Shown: positions 44,340 through 55,648 of the stretch, in pieces
How the letters are laid out: each line of letters opens with the position of its first letter
How positions within the stretch are numbered: position 1 is the stretch's first letter
Assembly: GCA_963693085.1 (NCBI GenBank)
Contig: OY856412.1
Span: 965,244,281-965,308,280 of the forward strand
DNA length: 64,000 nucleotides
Direction of reading: 5' to 3'
Origin: Alisma plantago-aquatica
Taxonomy: Eukaryota; Streptophyta; Magnoliopsida; Alismatales; Alismataceae
Notes under the pieces: generated by a model
Told to the model about the DNA's origin: nothing
The model's input: only the letters and a program-made list of their open reading frames with translations
Databases searched by the model: none
Program-made: the position numbers and the translations under genes

Positions 44340-45834
44340 CATAAAACACATGGTCATTGTGATGGAGATTGGTCCTTGTGATGGATAGTGGTCCTTGTGA
44401 TGGAAATTGGTCCTTGTGATGGACATTTGGTCCTTGTGATGGACATTGATAAATTGCAGGCATAAATAGACATGATGTGATGAGAACACACCTATTATGT
44501 TCTGGTGAGGAGTTATGCTTTGTTTATGTAGATCTTGTTTAGAGATTATATGTTGTAACTTGATTGATGCTTAAAGATGTTTAAATTGATCTAATTAATC
44601 AAGTGAAATTTGATAGTGTAGTTTGCCCTGTACCATAGATCCAATGTAGTGTCAGCTTTATTGCTGGATGGTAAAATGAAACACATATTTTTGAATATGT
44701 CGAGTGCAAGTCGAGTATTCCCTTACATCTTTAATATCAGGATGTGTGAGTCGGCCATGTGTGAGCCAATCTTGTGGTGATGTGGATGGCCATGCGTGAG
44801 CCACTCCTTTTTGTTAGAATGGCCATGCATGAGTCTATTCTTCTAGCACCGTACATGTACCAAGGTGGGCTAGTTATGATTATATATGTGGATGGCCATG
44901 CGTGAGCCAAACCTCGATATTGATTATATGTCATTGTTGTAGTTGACTGATATGTCTCTATAGTGTTTTCTCTTGTACTGACCAAGAGGTGTGGTGAGTT
45001 TGTGGATTCCGTCTCTTCCATTAGACCTTGTGTGGCATCGATTTTGACTTATCAAGTGTTCAGTTGGATTTAGGTGGTACGACTCAAATCCTCGGGGCAT
45101 AATGAAATATGTAATCAGCCGTGCAGTATAACTATATAGGATCAAATATGAAAACATTGATTGAGACCTTGCTTGATCTTTATACAATGTTTTTGATAGA
45201 AAATATACATGTTCTTCATATTTCTTTTAAATTATTAAGATGTTTCATAATTCAACAGAAATTTTCCTTCTTGTTAACAATCATTACCTTCTTCATCTTA
45301 ATTGTAATTATACTTCTACTTTGTTTGTCTTATCTGTGATAATAATAGAGTTGGTGGTGAGTTATATCTCCCGCTGAGATTTGGAATCTCACCCCATGGG
45401 TTTCCCACACCCTTTTTAGGTGGACGTGCATGAAGAGGTAGAGATCGTGTAGAGGAGGTTGAGCAGCAGCTATAGGAGCAATAGTTGATAAAGTTGGAAG
45501 TGTTGTTGGATGTCTTTTGTTGATATAATCCTAGAGTCATCCCTATACACTTGGGTCTTTGGGAGCATTTTGTAGATGTTTTGTGTAGGTTCTTTCTTTA
45601 TGTGCCCTTTGAATACCATATATGGTGGAAGGAACAATTCTTTGGTTACAAGTTGACAACATGCCTTATGAATGCTTGGAGGCATGAAAGGACTTATGTC
45701 TAAAGGTTCATACTATTTGGATATTTTATGAAAAAGGTTTTAATTTTTAGTGTTTTTCCAGAAATCTATTCATTAATGTTTCTTCCACAATTATGTTTTG
45801 AGTAATCTCATTTTGTGTGGTGCGGTGGGTCACA
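44340..45834 (+). repeat. Element G 5' LTR, 5'-truncated
   Basis: Aligns throughout with 51545-52993 ('gatgtgatgagaacacacct', 'taattaatcaagtgaaat', 'ttatatctcccgctgagat') and ends gggtcaca next to a PBS. The 3' LTR is 3.8 kb, so about 2.3 kb of this copy is missing at its left. The start is approximate. Both LTRs carry four copies of 'atggccatgcgtgagcc' (44754-44914 here). Confidence 0.82.
44351..44447 (+). repeat. Five-copy 19-20-bp minisatellite
   Basis: Units of the form tggtccttgtgatggacat start at 44351, 44370, 44389, 44408 and 44428. The corresponding place in the 3' LTR (about 51550-51580) has a single unit, so the array expanded after the element was copied in, or contracted in the other LTR. 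Confidence 0.8.
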
Positions 45835-45839
45835 TTTGG

Positions 45840-45850
45840 TGGTATCGAGC
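45840..45850 (+). promoter_or_regulatory. Primer binding site of element G
   Basis: TGGTATCGAGC, initiator-Met type with one missing A, five bases after the LTR end gggtcaca at 45834. Confidence 0.7.
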
Positions 45851-45966
45851 TTTAGGTTTTCTGAGTCTATAGGGACCTAGGACTAGGGTTTGTGTCTGTT
45901 CTAGTTTCCTCCAGTCTGTCTTATAGTCACTTCTTCTTATGCAGAAGAAGAAGGGAAAGCTTAAAG

Positions 45967-47045
45967 ATGTCTGGAGAACACAAAGAACATGCTACTGAGA
46001 GCAGTGTTGCTGCACCAGGTGGTGGCGCAAGGAACCAGGAACAAGAAGATCGGGTGCCTGAAGTCCCTCAGTTTGACCCAGCCATGATAGAGAGCCCTGC
46101 CTTCCAATCACTTTTTGGGTATTTTATGGGAACAATGACGCATATGGTGGATAGGATGCCTGCACCTCAACCTAGGTCACCTGTTCCCCATACTGAATCT
46201 TTGGGCACTGGGAAGACTTTTGAACGACTTCGACGTGTTGGAGCAGTTGAGTATGTGGGAACAACTGACCCAACAGATGCAGATCTGTGGCTGACTGAGC
46301 TTGAGAAGGCTTTCAAGATCCTGAGTATCCCTGAAGAGGATAAGGTGAAGCATGCTGTGTACCTTCTGAGAGGGAGTGTTGGCCATTAGTGGGCCATAGA
46401 GGAGGAGAAGAGACCCGATGTTGTGGTTGGTTGGGAGGAATTTTGATGTGAGTTTGTTAGTTGGTACTTTCCTTGGACATATCTTGATGAGAAGACCAGT
46501 CAGTTTGAGAGGATGAAATAGGGATCCATGATGATCAACAAGTATGAGGTAAGTTTTATGGAACTATTTAGGTTCTTCCCTCACATGGCGGCAATGGAGG
46601 ATGAGAGGATTCATCATTTTGAGAAGGGGTCGAATGTTGACTACCTCAGCTACTGCTTTGGAGAATCGAGAGAGGTTTGCTATGTTTGTGGAGTATGTTC
46701 GAAGGATAGAACAATCTATGAAGGAGAAGAGAGAGGCAAGTACCATAAATCAGTCTGCATAGTTTCAAGGGCAGTCGTCAGGTGTCTTCAAGGAGCCGAT
46801 GTTTTCTGCACCGCCAGCGTCGCAGAGGTTTAATACCTCAACACGGTGGTCACCAAGCAAGGGCAGAGGTTGTAGTTTTCTTCCCTCAGGAGACCAGAGT
46901 GTTGCATTAGCATATGTGATAGGACCACCTAGGCCTTGGTATGAGAACAAGACATGTTATAAGTGTGGACAAGTTGGTCATACCAAACCATTCTGCCCAG
47001 TGAAGGATGATGAAGTGAACCTACAACTGAGGCAAAGTCAGTAGG
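45967..47045 (+). pseudogene. Element G gag (broken)
   Basis: The ATG at 45967 follows the leader; the frame is open upstream but this is the first Met of the gag-like sequence. It has 'RVPEVPQFDPAMIESPAFQS' and the gag core 'FERLRRVGAVEYVGTTDPTD', 'ADLWLTELEKAFKILSIPEE' and 'KHAVYLLRGSV', as in chromovirus gags. A stop at 46387 interrupts it. Frame-shifted remains continue ('WYFPWTYLDEKTSQFERMK') to a zinc knuckle 'CYKCGQVGHTKPFCP' at 46954-46998. It would assemble the element's particle. Confidence 0.85.
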
Positions 47046-47223
47046 GCTCGCAGAGGCAACAGAATAGTGGCGCAAGAGGATGAGGATGTGGCCAAGCATC
47101 ACAGGACGGATCGTCTGCTCTAAGAAATACAGGACGGGGTGACAATAGGCAATGACTAGATTCTACACTATGAGTCAGCCAGAGGTGGTGGTCAACCCAC
47201 GAGCGGTGACAAGTTATATATAG

Positions 47224-47646
47224 TTATTTCATTTTGATTTGTCTTCTTCTTGCTTAATATTTGTTTTGGTTGATTCGGGTGATACACACTCTTTTGTTGC
47301 ATGAGAAGTGCTTAGTAGTTGTTCTTTGCCTGTTAGTTTCAAGAAGAATAGTTCATTTCTAGAAACACCATTAGCTGGTTCTGTGGTGTTGCAAGATGTG
47401 TGTCCTTCCTGTGTTCTCTCTTTTTCAGGACACAACATTCAAGTGGATATCATACCACTTGATATGCATGGATTCGATGTGATCCTTGGAATGGATACCC
47501 TGGAGAAGTATAGAGTGGTCTTGGATTGTATTTCTAAGCAAGTGATGTTTGTAGATGGTAGTGTGATGTGGATCTTCCAAGGAGATAGGAAGATTCTTTC
47601 AACGTGTCTTGTATCAGCTATGGTGGAAAGGAAGCTTCTGAGATAA
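47224..47646 (+). pseudogene. Element G protease (broken)
   Basis: 'VLVDSGDTHSFVA' at 47263-47301 is the gypsy aspartic protease site with intact D-S-G. A stop follows at once, then the open segment from 47308 gives 'LSFSGHNIQVDIIPLDMHGF' and 'DVILGMDTLEKYRVVLDC', the second half of a gypsy protease (canonical 'FDVILGMDWL'). Confidence 0.85.
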
Positions 47647-47661
47647 GGTTGTGAGGCATTT

Positions 47662-48650
47662 TTGGCACACGTAGTGGATACAAAGGTGAAGAGTAATAGT
47701 ATCCAGGAGGTGTCGATGGTTATAGAGTTTGAGGACGTGTTTCCTGAGGAGTTTCCAGGTGTTCCCCCACCCCGTGAGATTGATTTTGAGATCAATCTAG
47801 TTCTTGGTACGCAACCCATAGCTCAGATGCCATATAGGATGGCATCGTCAATGATGGTAGAGTTGAAGAGATAGTTGCAACAACTGGTTAAAAAAGGTTT
47901 CATCATGTCGAGTATGTCACATTGGGGTGCTCCAGTATTGTTTGTGAAGAAGAAGATGGATCTATGAGGTTGGGCATATATTACAGATAGTTGGAAAAGG
48001 TCACGATAAAGAATAAGTATCCCTTACTAAGGATAGGTGATCTGTTCGATCAGTTATGTGGTGCGATAGTATTCTCAAAGATAGATCTGAGGTCAGGATA
48101 TCATCAAGTGAGGATCAAGGAGGATGGCATACCAAAGTTAGCTTTTAGGACGAGGTATGGTCACTATGAGTTTTTGGTCATGCCGTTTGGGCTAACCAAT
48201 GCACTAGCAACGTTCATGGATTTGATGAATAGGGTGTTCTGACCGTTCCTTTATTAGTTTGTGGTGGTATTTATAGATGACATCTTGATATATAGTCATG
48301 ATAGTCAACAACATGAACAACATCTTCATCAGGCATTGACAGTGTTGAGACAACACCGGCTCTATGCTAAGTTTAGCAAGTGTGAGTTCTGGTTGAAGGA
48401 AGTAGCTTTCTTGGGGCATGTTATATCTTCCGAAGTAGTACGCTTGGATCCTAAGAAGGTGGAGTCCATGATAGAGTGGAAACAACTGAAGATGCAGATA
48501 GAAGTGCACAGTTTTCTAGGTTTGGTAGTATATTATCAAAGGTTCATTAAGGACTTCAGTGCTATCACCCTACCCCTAACAAAGTTAACAAGGAAGGATG
48601 TGCTATTTTTTGGAACGACAGGTGTCAATGTGCTTTTCAGTCATTGAAGG
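47662..48650 (+). pseudogene. Element G reverse transcriptase (broken)
   Basis: Starts with 'VIEFEDVFPEEFPGVPPPRE' and 'PIAQMPYRMA', then after a stop at 47872 'KKGFIMSSMSHWGAPVLFVK' and '[17 protein letters not shown]', '[15 protein letters not shown]', '[20 protein letters not shown]' and the catalytic 'VVFIDDILIYSHD' at about 48263-48300. The rest includes 'SKCEFWLKEVAFLGHVISSE' and 'FLGLVVYYQRFIKDFS'. This is the gypsy chromovirus pattern. Stops at 47872, 47966 and 48241 and a frameshift near 48620 inactivate it. Confidence 0.9.
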
Positions 48651-49111
48651 AGAAGTTGACAAGTGCATCGGTTCTAGTTTTTCCTGAGCAAGGAAAAGGA
48701 TATATTGTCTTTTGTGATGCATCCAAGAATGGTTTGAGATATGTGTTGATGTAGGACAAGCAAGTAGTTTCTTTTGCTTCTAGACAGCTTAAGAAACACA
48801 AGGAGAATTACCCGACTCATGATTTGGAGCTAGCTATTGTGGTTCATGCTTTGAAGATTTGGAGACACTATCTGTATGGGGAGAAGTGTCATCTAGATAT
48901 AGGGTTAGTGTTACATCCTGTGGAGATAGAGCTTAATGAATATGTGACCTATGTAGAAGGTCCAGTGTTGATCCTTGATCAGAGAGTGAAGAAGTTGAAG
49001 AGGAATAACCTTGTGCTTGTGAAGGTTCTTTGGCATCACCGTGGTGTTGAGGAAGCCATGTGGGAGCTTCAGGAAGAGATGAGGAGAAAGTCCCCTTCCC
49101 TTTTCTCTTAG
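48651..49111 (+). pseudogene. Element G RNase H joined to chromodomain; integrase deleted
   Basis: RNase H is seen as 'GYIVFCDASKNGLRYVLM', '[20 protein letters not shown]' and '[20 protein letters not shown]'. Within the same open frame (48824-49111) the text jumps at about 48900 to '[20 protein letters not shown]' and '[20 protein letters not shown]', the integrase C-terminus and chromodomain of Tekay/Del-type chromoviruses, ending 'KSPSLFS' and a stop at 49109-49111. The whole catalytic integrase core, about 1 kb in relatives, is missing. The chromodomain normally guides insertion to heterochromatin. Confidence 0.88.
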
Positions 49112-49149
49112 GATTTCAGCGGAGAAATCCCGGTTAGGGGTTTGTAGCT
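49112..49149 (+). promoter_or_regulatory. Polypurine tract and stem-loop of element G
   Basis: The pol stop is followed at once by gatttcagcggagaaatc (49112-49129), a perfect 6-bp stem with a 6-base loop. Then ccggttaggggtttgtagct leads to the LTR start TGTAAGGACCC at 49150. The PPT is partly decayed. Confidence 0.7.
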
Positions 49150-52100
49150 TGTAAGGACCCTGACCCATGTTTTGGGATAACCCTATTTTCTTTGCTTAAG
49201 TATGTTGCTTAGCTCCTTTCTCTAATCATCTGTGATGTAATTAGGGCATTTCAGAGGCTTGAGTTCCTTATTTGAGCTTGGTTGGTTGATGCTTGTGTTT
49301 TGTATAGAGGTTTTGGTGCAAATTGCAATTTACTCTAGTTAGGGGTTGATATGCAAGTTTTCCACCTCTAGTGTGTTCCTTCTCTCTCTTGACATCATCT
49401 AGAGGAAATACAAAGAGATGGACACCTTTTTTGAGCCTTGGTTGAGAGGTGACATCCTTGGTGATGTTTTGGGCTCATGTTTGAGGTGTATCTTACACCT
49501 AGGAATGTTGTCTCAGGCTTGAGAGCCTTGGAGAGGCCTTTTATCGGTTGTGTGTGTCTTTTGGGACATCCTATCAACTTTGTGGTGTCTCTAGATGCAA
49601 CATATCAGTTTGTGGCTCTAGGGTTTCATCCCTATTGGTTTGTGAAGGGAGGAGGAGATGTGTATCGGGCTTGACCTAGGAAGGGGGCTTAGTGGGTGAG
49701 ACATGGTTCTTTTCACCTTGTTCCATGATGATGCATGTGGCCTTTCTTCGTGGACATGTGTCATCTATGGTTCTTTGGTGGTGACACCTTTCCTTTGTTC
49801 TCTCTTTCATATCTCTTATATATACTTCTTTCTCTCCATTCAAGAGAATCCTTTGGCCATCTTTACTTTCCTCTTCCTTGGTGGATGATCTTGAGCTTTA
49901 GGAGTGCTCTTCTTTGGAGTTTTGTGGACGAGCCTAAGCTTGTGGTGTTCTCTTTTCATATTCTTCCTTGGTAAGTTAGGATCCTTAGCTCTTCTTTCTC
50001 TTCTTTTTTCTTCTCATCCATGGACCTTGATTGCTTCTTTTTTCCTCTCATGATCTCTTTACCTTGGTCTTATCTTATTCATAGAGGTTTTGTGGAGATC
50101 GAGCTAGGAGGATCTTCTTCTACATTGAGCTTAGGAAGCTTGGAGCTTGGTGGTGATCCTTGAGGCAGGTTATATAACTATAAACCCTCTTTGTTATTAT
50201 TGCCTTCTATTTATTATCTTGCTCTTGATCTATGGCTCATTATTGCTTGCATGCTAGTAACTTTTCCTCTATAGCTTTGTGTTCTGTTTTGGGAAAACAA
50301 GCTTGCTCAGTTGCTGCTAGCGTTGCACCTTCTTTTACCATTTTTATAACACTATCTTATGGTTGAAGATGAAGTGGCCGCCATGCTGTGAGGTCGATAG
50401 GTAGGGTAGGCTGATATGTTTGGGTGGTCGTCATGACTTGTGATGTTGGTCGTCATGACTTGTGATGCCCCTAGCCGTTACCCTAGTAGTAGGTCGTCAC
50501 GGTCCTTGAGAGGCTTAGGTCGACATGATTTGATGTTGTTAGATCATCATGCCTTTAGGAAAGAGTGGGGTGATGTTAGATGAGGGTGATAGTTTGTTGG
50601 TGGCTGTTGAATCAATGAGATGTTTGATGGTGATGAGAAGGGGTGCTGATCGATATGCCCTGGGCCGTCATGACTTGGCATCACAACCATAGACGCATTG
50701 CTTGAAGTGTTGTGAAACCCTAAGAGGATCGTCACTTGGCTATGTTGACACCCTAGGGCGTTTCTCATTACCCCTGGTGACTGTCACACCTGTGTTGATG
50801 TTGCTAATAGGAGAGGGTGGCCAATACACCTCATTGCCAGATATCTGCGTGTTGCTGAGCCGTCACAGTGGAGGTGTTGCTTCCCGATATGTTTAGGGTT
50901 GCATTTCCCAACACACCTGTAGCCCATCGCAACATCATGTTAACTCAAGATATTGATTCCTGTTTTGCCTTGGAGGTGTTACCCGATACACCTTGTGGCC
51001 GACACCCTCTCTTTGAGGTGTTATGCCTAACAGAACCATGGTGATACCTAAAACTGATACATACCTTGGATAGATAGACCAATACCCTACCGTGTCATGG
51101 ATGTCTAACACCTTTGAGGGACAAACTGATACCATAGTTGTAAACCCTAATCGGTACCTTGTGGTGGTGGTTGAGACATACCATGTTGATGATAGGGTCT
51201 CATAGTGATGATGTGATACCCTATGGAATAGTTGTATGAAGGGTGTCGAGTTATGTTTCTATACCGTGTAACATGTTTTATAATGATAATGAGAAACATG
51301 CTTCTATGTCTCATAACACATCTCATAATGATGATGAAAGTGATAACCTAAGGGTGGTTGTTGATCCAATCTTCTAAATCCTAATCGAGTAAAGTGAAAC
51401 CCTAATTGTCATGATGTAAAATGTATGATGTAAATGTATAGCACGAGTCCTATGAGATGATGATGCTTTGCCTTCTTATTATCATTTTCTAACAATGCAG
51501 GTGATACCAATCGATGTACATAGCCAGGTATGATTTATGATGGTTATGATCTTATGGACATTGGTCCTTGTGATGGACATTGGTAAATAGTAGGCATAAA
51601 GAGACATGATGTGATGAGAACACACCTATTATGTTTATTTGTTCTGGTGAGGAGTTATGCTTTGTTTATTTAGATATTGTTTAGAGATTATACGTTGTAA
51701 CTTTATTTATGCTTAAAGATATTTAAATTGATCTAATTAATCAAGTGAAATCTAATAGTGTAGTTTGCCCTATGCCATAGATCCATTCCAGTGCCACCTT
51801 GATTGATGGATGGTGAAACGAGTTTAACTCAGAGTGCATATTTTTGAATATGTGGGGTGCCAATCGAGTATTCCGTTACATCCTTAATATTAGGATGTGT
51901 GAGATGGCCATGTGTGAGCCAATCTCATGGTGATATGGATGGCCATACGTGAGCCACTCCTTTTTGTTAGAACAACCATGTGTGAGCCTATTCTTCTAGG
52001 ACCGTACTTGTACCAAGGTGGTGTAGTTATGACTATATATGTGGATGGTCATGCGTGATCCAATCCCCAATATTGACTATATGTCATTGTTGTAGTTGAT

Positions 52101-52993
52101 TGATATGTCTCCGTAGTGTTTTCTCTTATGCTGACCAAGGGGTTTGGTGAGGTCGTGGATTCTGACTCTTCCATTAGACCTTGTGCGACATTGATTTTGA
52201 CTTATCAAGTGGTCGGTTGGATTTAGGTGGTACGACTCAAATCCTCGGGTCATAATGAAATACATAATCAGCCATGTAGTATAACTGTATAGGATTAAAT
52301 ATGAAAACATTAGTTGTGGCCTTGCTTGATATTTATACAATGTTGTTGATAGAAAATATACATATTCTTCATATTCCTTTTAAATTATTAAGATGTTTCA
52401 TAGTTCAAAAAAATTGCCCTTCCTGTTAACAATCATTACCTACTTCATCTTAATTGTAATTATATTGCTGCTTAGTTTATCTTATCTATGATAATAATAG
52501 AGTTGGTGGTGAGTTATATCTCCCGCTGAGATTGGAATCTCACCCCGTGGGTTTCCCACACCCTTTTTAGTGGATGAGAATGAAGAGGTAGAGATCGTGC
52601 AAATCAGGTTGAGCAACAACTAGAGGAGAAGTAGTTGATAAGGTTAAAAGTGTTGTTGGATGTCTTTTATTGATAGAGTCCTAGAGTCGTCCTTGTACAG
52701 TCGGGTCTTTGGGAGCGTTTTGTAGATGTTTTGTGAATGTGCTTTCTTTATGTGCCCTTTGTATACCAGATATGGTGGAATGATGTATATATATGTTCTG
52801 GAACGGTTCTTTGGTTACAAGTTGACATCATGCCTTATGAATGCTTGAAGGCATGAAAGGACTTATGTGTAAAGGTTCATACTGTTTGGATGTTTTATGA
52901 AAATGGTTTCATTTTTCCATTAATCTATCCATTAATCTTTCTTCTATGATTATGTTTTGAGTAATCTCATTTTGTGTAGCGCGAGGGGTCACA
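49150..52993 (+). repeat. Element G 3' LTR
   Basis: Starts TGTAAGGACCC after the tail and ends gggtcaca at 52993. Its last ~1.45 kb (51545-52993) is shared with the 5' LTR, supporting the outer end. The first 2.4 kb has no partner in the window. U3 contains palindromic ggtcgtcatgac-type motifs (50420-50720) and many gataca(c)c motifs (50870-51230). Open frames at 49477-49974 and 50547-51135 have no recognisable domain. Confidence 0.72.
50420..50720 (+). repeat. U3 motif array ggtcgtcatgac in element G
   Basis: Two identical 20-bp units ggtcgtcatgacttgtgatg start at 50426 and 50448. Degenerate versions follow ('ggtcgtcacgg', 'ggtcgacatgat', 'ggccgtcatgactt', 'gatcgtcactt') to about 50740. The core gtcatgac is palindromic. 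Confidence 0.65.
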
Positions 52994-54159
52994 CGTACAT
53001 TGAAACTCTGATTTTAAAAGTATAACATGTTAGTTTGTCTATCATCACATCTCATTTTGAGTATTATATGAGTTATTTCATGAATCATATTTATAAATCA
53101 TTTTTAGGGTGTGCTTCTCATAGCCTTTCATATTGTTATTCATTTTGGTTATGTATATCATGAATCAAGATTATAGATCATTCTTCATTATTTTCTGTAT
53201 TTGTTGGTTATTTTCATAATGAAGATTTTTTAGTAAGGCATAATTCTCAATTCTCAACTTTTCTTACAATTTTTAGATTTTTACTCAAATTCAAATTCAA
53301 TAGGAATTATCTTCATGATCCCCTAGCTTCATTCATATTTTTCATGTGAAATTTCCTTCTTGTCATAGATTCCATTTTAACTATATAATCCATTCCATTT
53401 CTCTATTTTTATGATTTGTGTTCAATATTACATCTATTATACTCCAAACTATCTTAATTTGGATGATGGGTCAAGGCATCCAGAATAAGTAAAATTGTCG
53501 GCTCAATACAATCTTATACCAATACTTGAATACTTGACTAGAGTAGTTGATTATTGAGTTCATTTTGTATTCATATCATTTGTGGTAAGTTTAGCATCCA
53601 TAATATTCTTCAACCCAAGATCCTATTGTCCATGCAGATTCATCTAACCTAAGATTTGATACCATATTGTAGGAATCTATCTAGTGATAAGAATAAATGA
53701 AAACAATTAGAGAGAAACCATAAACCTAAACACATATTCAGAACAAAATAATAGCATCTCCACAGACACAATCGAAACAATATACAAGAAACATAGGTAA
53801 AATGTTCCATTTTATGATAAAAACTCACATAAAATATACATCCAAGGATACACAAATTTAGTCATCATAAATTCCAATTATCTCCACTGAAACCAAAATA
53901 TAACCTTTATCTCGTATGTGGTTTGGATTACATTGGGATGCATTAATATGACAAAAACAAATTTGACATACAACCCATCCCATAAAACAGAAACTATAGG
54001 GAAAATTTAGATGAAATTATTCTATTGATATATTCTTTGTCATGACCTCTCCAGTGGATGTCATGATATCTAAAAATATATGAAACGGTCTCATGGGGAC
54101 TCATATAAACAAAGTAACATGCATCAACATAATTTAAGTATATTTAACCTAAAAGTAAC
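52994..54159 (-). other. Unassigned stretch with a possible Copia PBS/LTR start
   Basis: No coding sequence. At 53650-53668 the plus strand reads ctaagatttgatacca followed by tattgtaggaatc, which on the minus strand would be a decayed initiator-Met PBS beside an LTR that starts at about 53668 and runs right. No second LTR was found. The Cassandra element at 54160 would lie within this LTR. Confidence 0.35.
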
Positions 54160-54971
54160 TGTAACATCCCAGGATTTGATGCCTCGGATAAAATGATCTT
54201 AAAAAGAATGATTGGACTACCCATATCACGAAGGTGCACCTCATTGTCCATGAGCCCGTCACTAAAGAACTCCATAGTTAAGCATGCTCAGCTTGGAGTA
54301 GTATTAGGATGGGTGGCTTGTGCGTGATTGAGGAAAAACCACACAGTTAAGGCTAGTGGTGGTCTGTGGGGCCAGTCATCATTCCTGAAATTTTATTACA
54401 GCCTTGGGCAGTGGGCTCAGGTGTTACAAATGGTATCAGAGTCATAACCCCTCCAGTAGGTGGGGCCCACATGGGCATGTGGAATGCCAGTCTTGAGCCG
54501 TGCAGTCTAGGCATGTAGGAAAGGGTTGTCCATGGTGACATAGGCACCCTTGCGCTGGTATTCTGTGATCGAGAGTTGGGTATCCATGGGCCATTCTGGG
54601 TCTGCACTGAAATGGGGAAATATTATGAGGCCATATAGCTGAGCCTTGATGAGGACGTCAAAAGTCTAAGTGGGGGAGATTGTAACATCCCAAGATTTGA
54701 GTCCTCGAATAAAATGATCTTATAAGGAATGATTGGACTACCCATATCACCAAGGTGCATCTCCTTTTTAGGGAGCCCATCACTAAAAACCTCCATAGTT
54801 AAGTGTGCTCATCTTGGAGTAGTACTAGGATGGGTGACCAGTCGGGAAGTTGATCCTGGCTTGCACATGAGTGAGGAAAAAGCGCGCATTTAAGGATAGT
54901 GGTAGTCTGTGGGGCCAGTCATCATTCCTGAAACTCTATTAGAGCCTTGGGTAGTGGGCCCGGGCGTTAAA
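54160..54971 (+). mobile_element. Cassandra TRIM element, plus strand
   Basis: LTRs 54160-54428 and 54681-54971 begin TGTAACATCCCA. The exact target duplication gtaac lies at 54155-54159 and 54972-54976. PBS tggtatcagagtc (54431-54443) and PPT aagtgggggagat (54668-54680) are in place. Both LTRs contain 5S-rRNA-like sequence. LTR1 lacks about 20 bp just after the 5S box ('gatgggtggcttg' against 'gatgggtgaccagtcgg' in LTR2). The antisense ORF at 54353-54607 is chance. A nonautonomous element, mobilised by enzymes of others. Confidence 0.93.
54772..54855 (+). ncRNA. 5S-rRNA-like segment in Cassandra LTR2
   Basis: Contains 'gagcccatcacta', 'ctccatagttaagtgtgctc' and 'gtagtactaggatgggtgac' followed by 'gggaagttgatcctgg', covering the 3' two-thirds of plant 5S rRNA including the internal promoter boxes. 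The counterpart in LTR1 is at 54253-54316 with more changes. Not a genuine 5S gene: the 5' third is absent and it lies in an LTR. Confidence 0.85.
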
Positions 54972-54976
54972 GTAAC

Positions 54977-55648
54977 TTAAATTGTTGGAAAGTGTAACAA
55001 ATAATTCTATAATTTAGTGCATTTTTTCTAAATATAAAGGCATTCATTTAAATTATATCTCAACTTCATAAACTTCATGATAACATATGTATTATAGATT
55101 AAAAAATTATTTCAAACAAGAATCCTATTATAAGACTGATGTGAGACTAAATACAACAAGTCTAGTATCAAGAATTATAGTTAAATAATAATATGTGACC
55201 ATCTTGTAACACACCACCATCTGGACAAAGAACACATTTTACAGCCCTAAATGGGAAGTTCATATAAGATAGTCTACCAAAAAATAATCGTTCAAAAAAC
55301 AAATAAAACCAAATCATAAACAAGACTAGATATCAAGTTTTTAATAGACTAGATGTCAAAGTTTACCACTAGATTACATATTAACCATACCAAGAAGATA
55401 ACTACAATACACTAGATTATCTTAAATAGAAGAATAATTGATCTCTTCAAATAATAAACATATTTAAGTATAATACATGTATCAACTAACAATAAAGAGA
55501 AATTGCATATATATTCATCTCATATTCTACACAACTTGTCATCTTTTATTCATATGCTCTGAAACTACTTGGCTCATACCTCAATAAGTATAAGTTTCCA
55601 TGCATGGTTCTCATGTCTATGACTCACTGTCATATCTTTATGTTTAGC
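54977..55648. other. AT-rich spacer
   Basis: No coding sequence, LTR terminus or RNA gene recognised. It may continue the sequence interrupted by the Cassandra element at 54160-54971. Confidence 0.4.

Noticed and set aside
44351..44447. CRISPR-like array
   Set aside because: Short units directly abut with no unique spacers; this is a minisatellite in an LTR.
45967..49111. Functional gag-pol of element G
   Set aside because: Several stops, frameshifts and the loss of the integrase core exclude it.
54253..54855. Genuine 5S rRNA genes
   Set aside because: The 5' third of 5S rRNA is missing, and the segments sit inside short LTRs with target duplications, so they belong to Cassandra elements.
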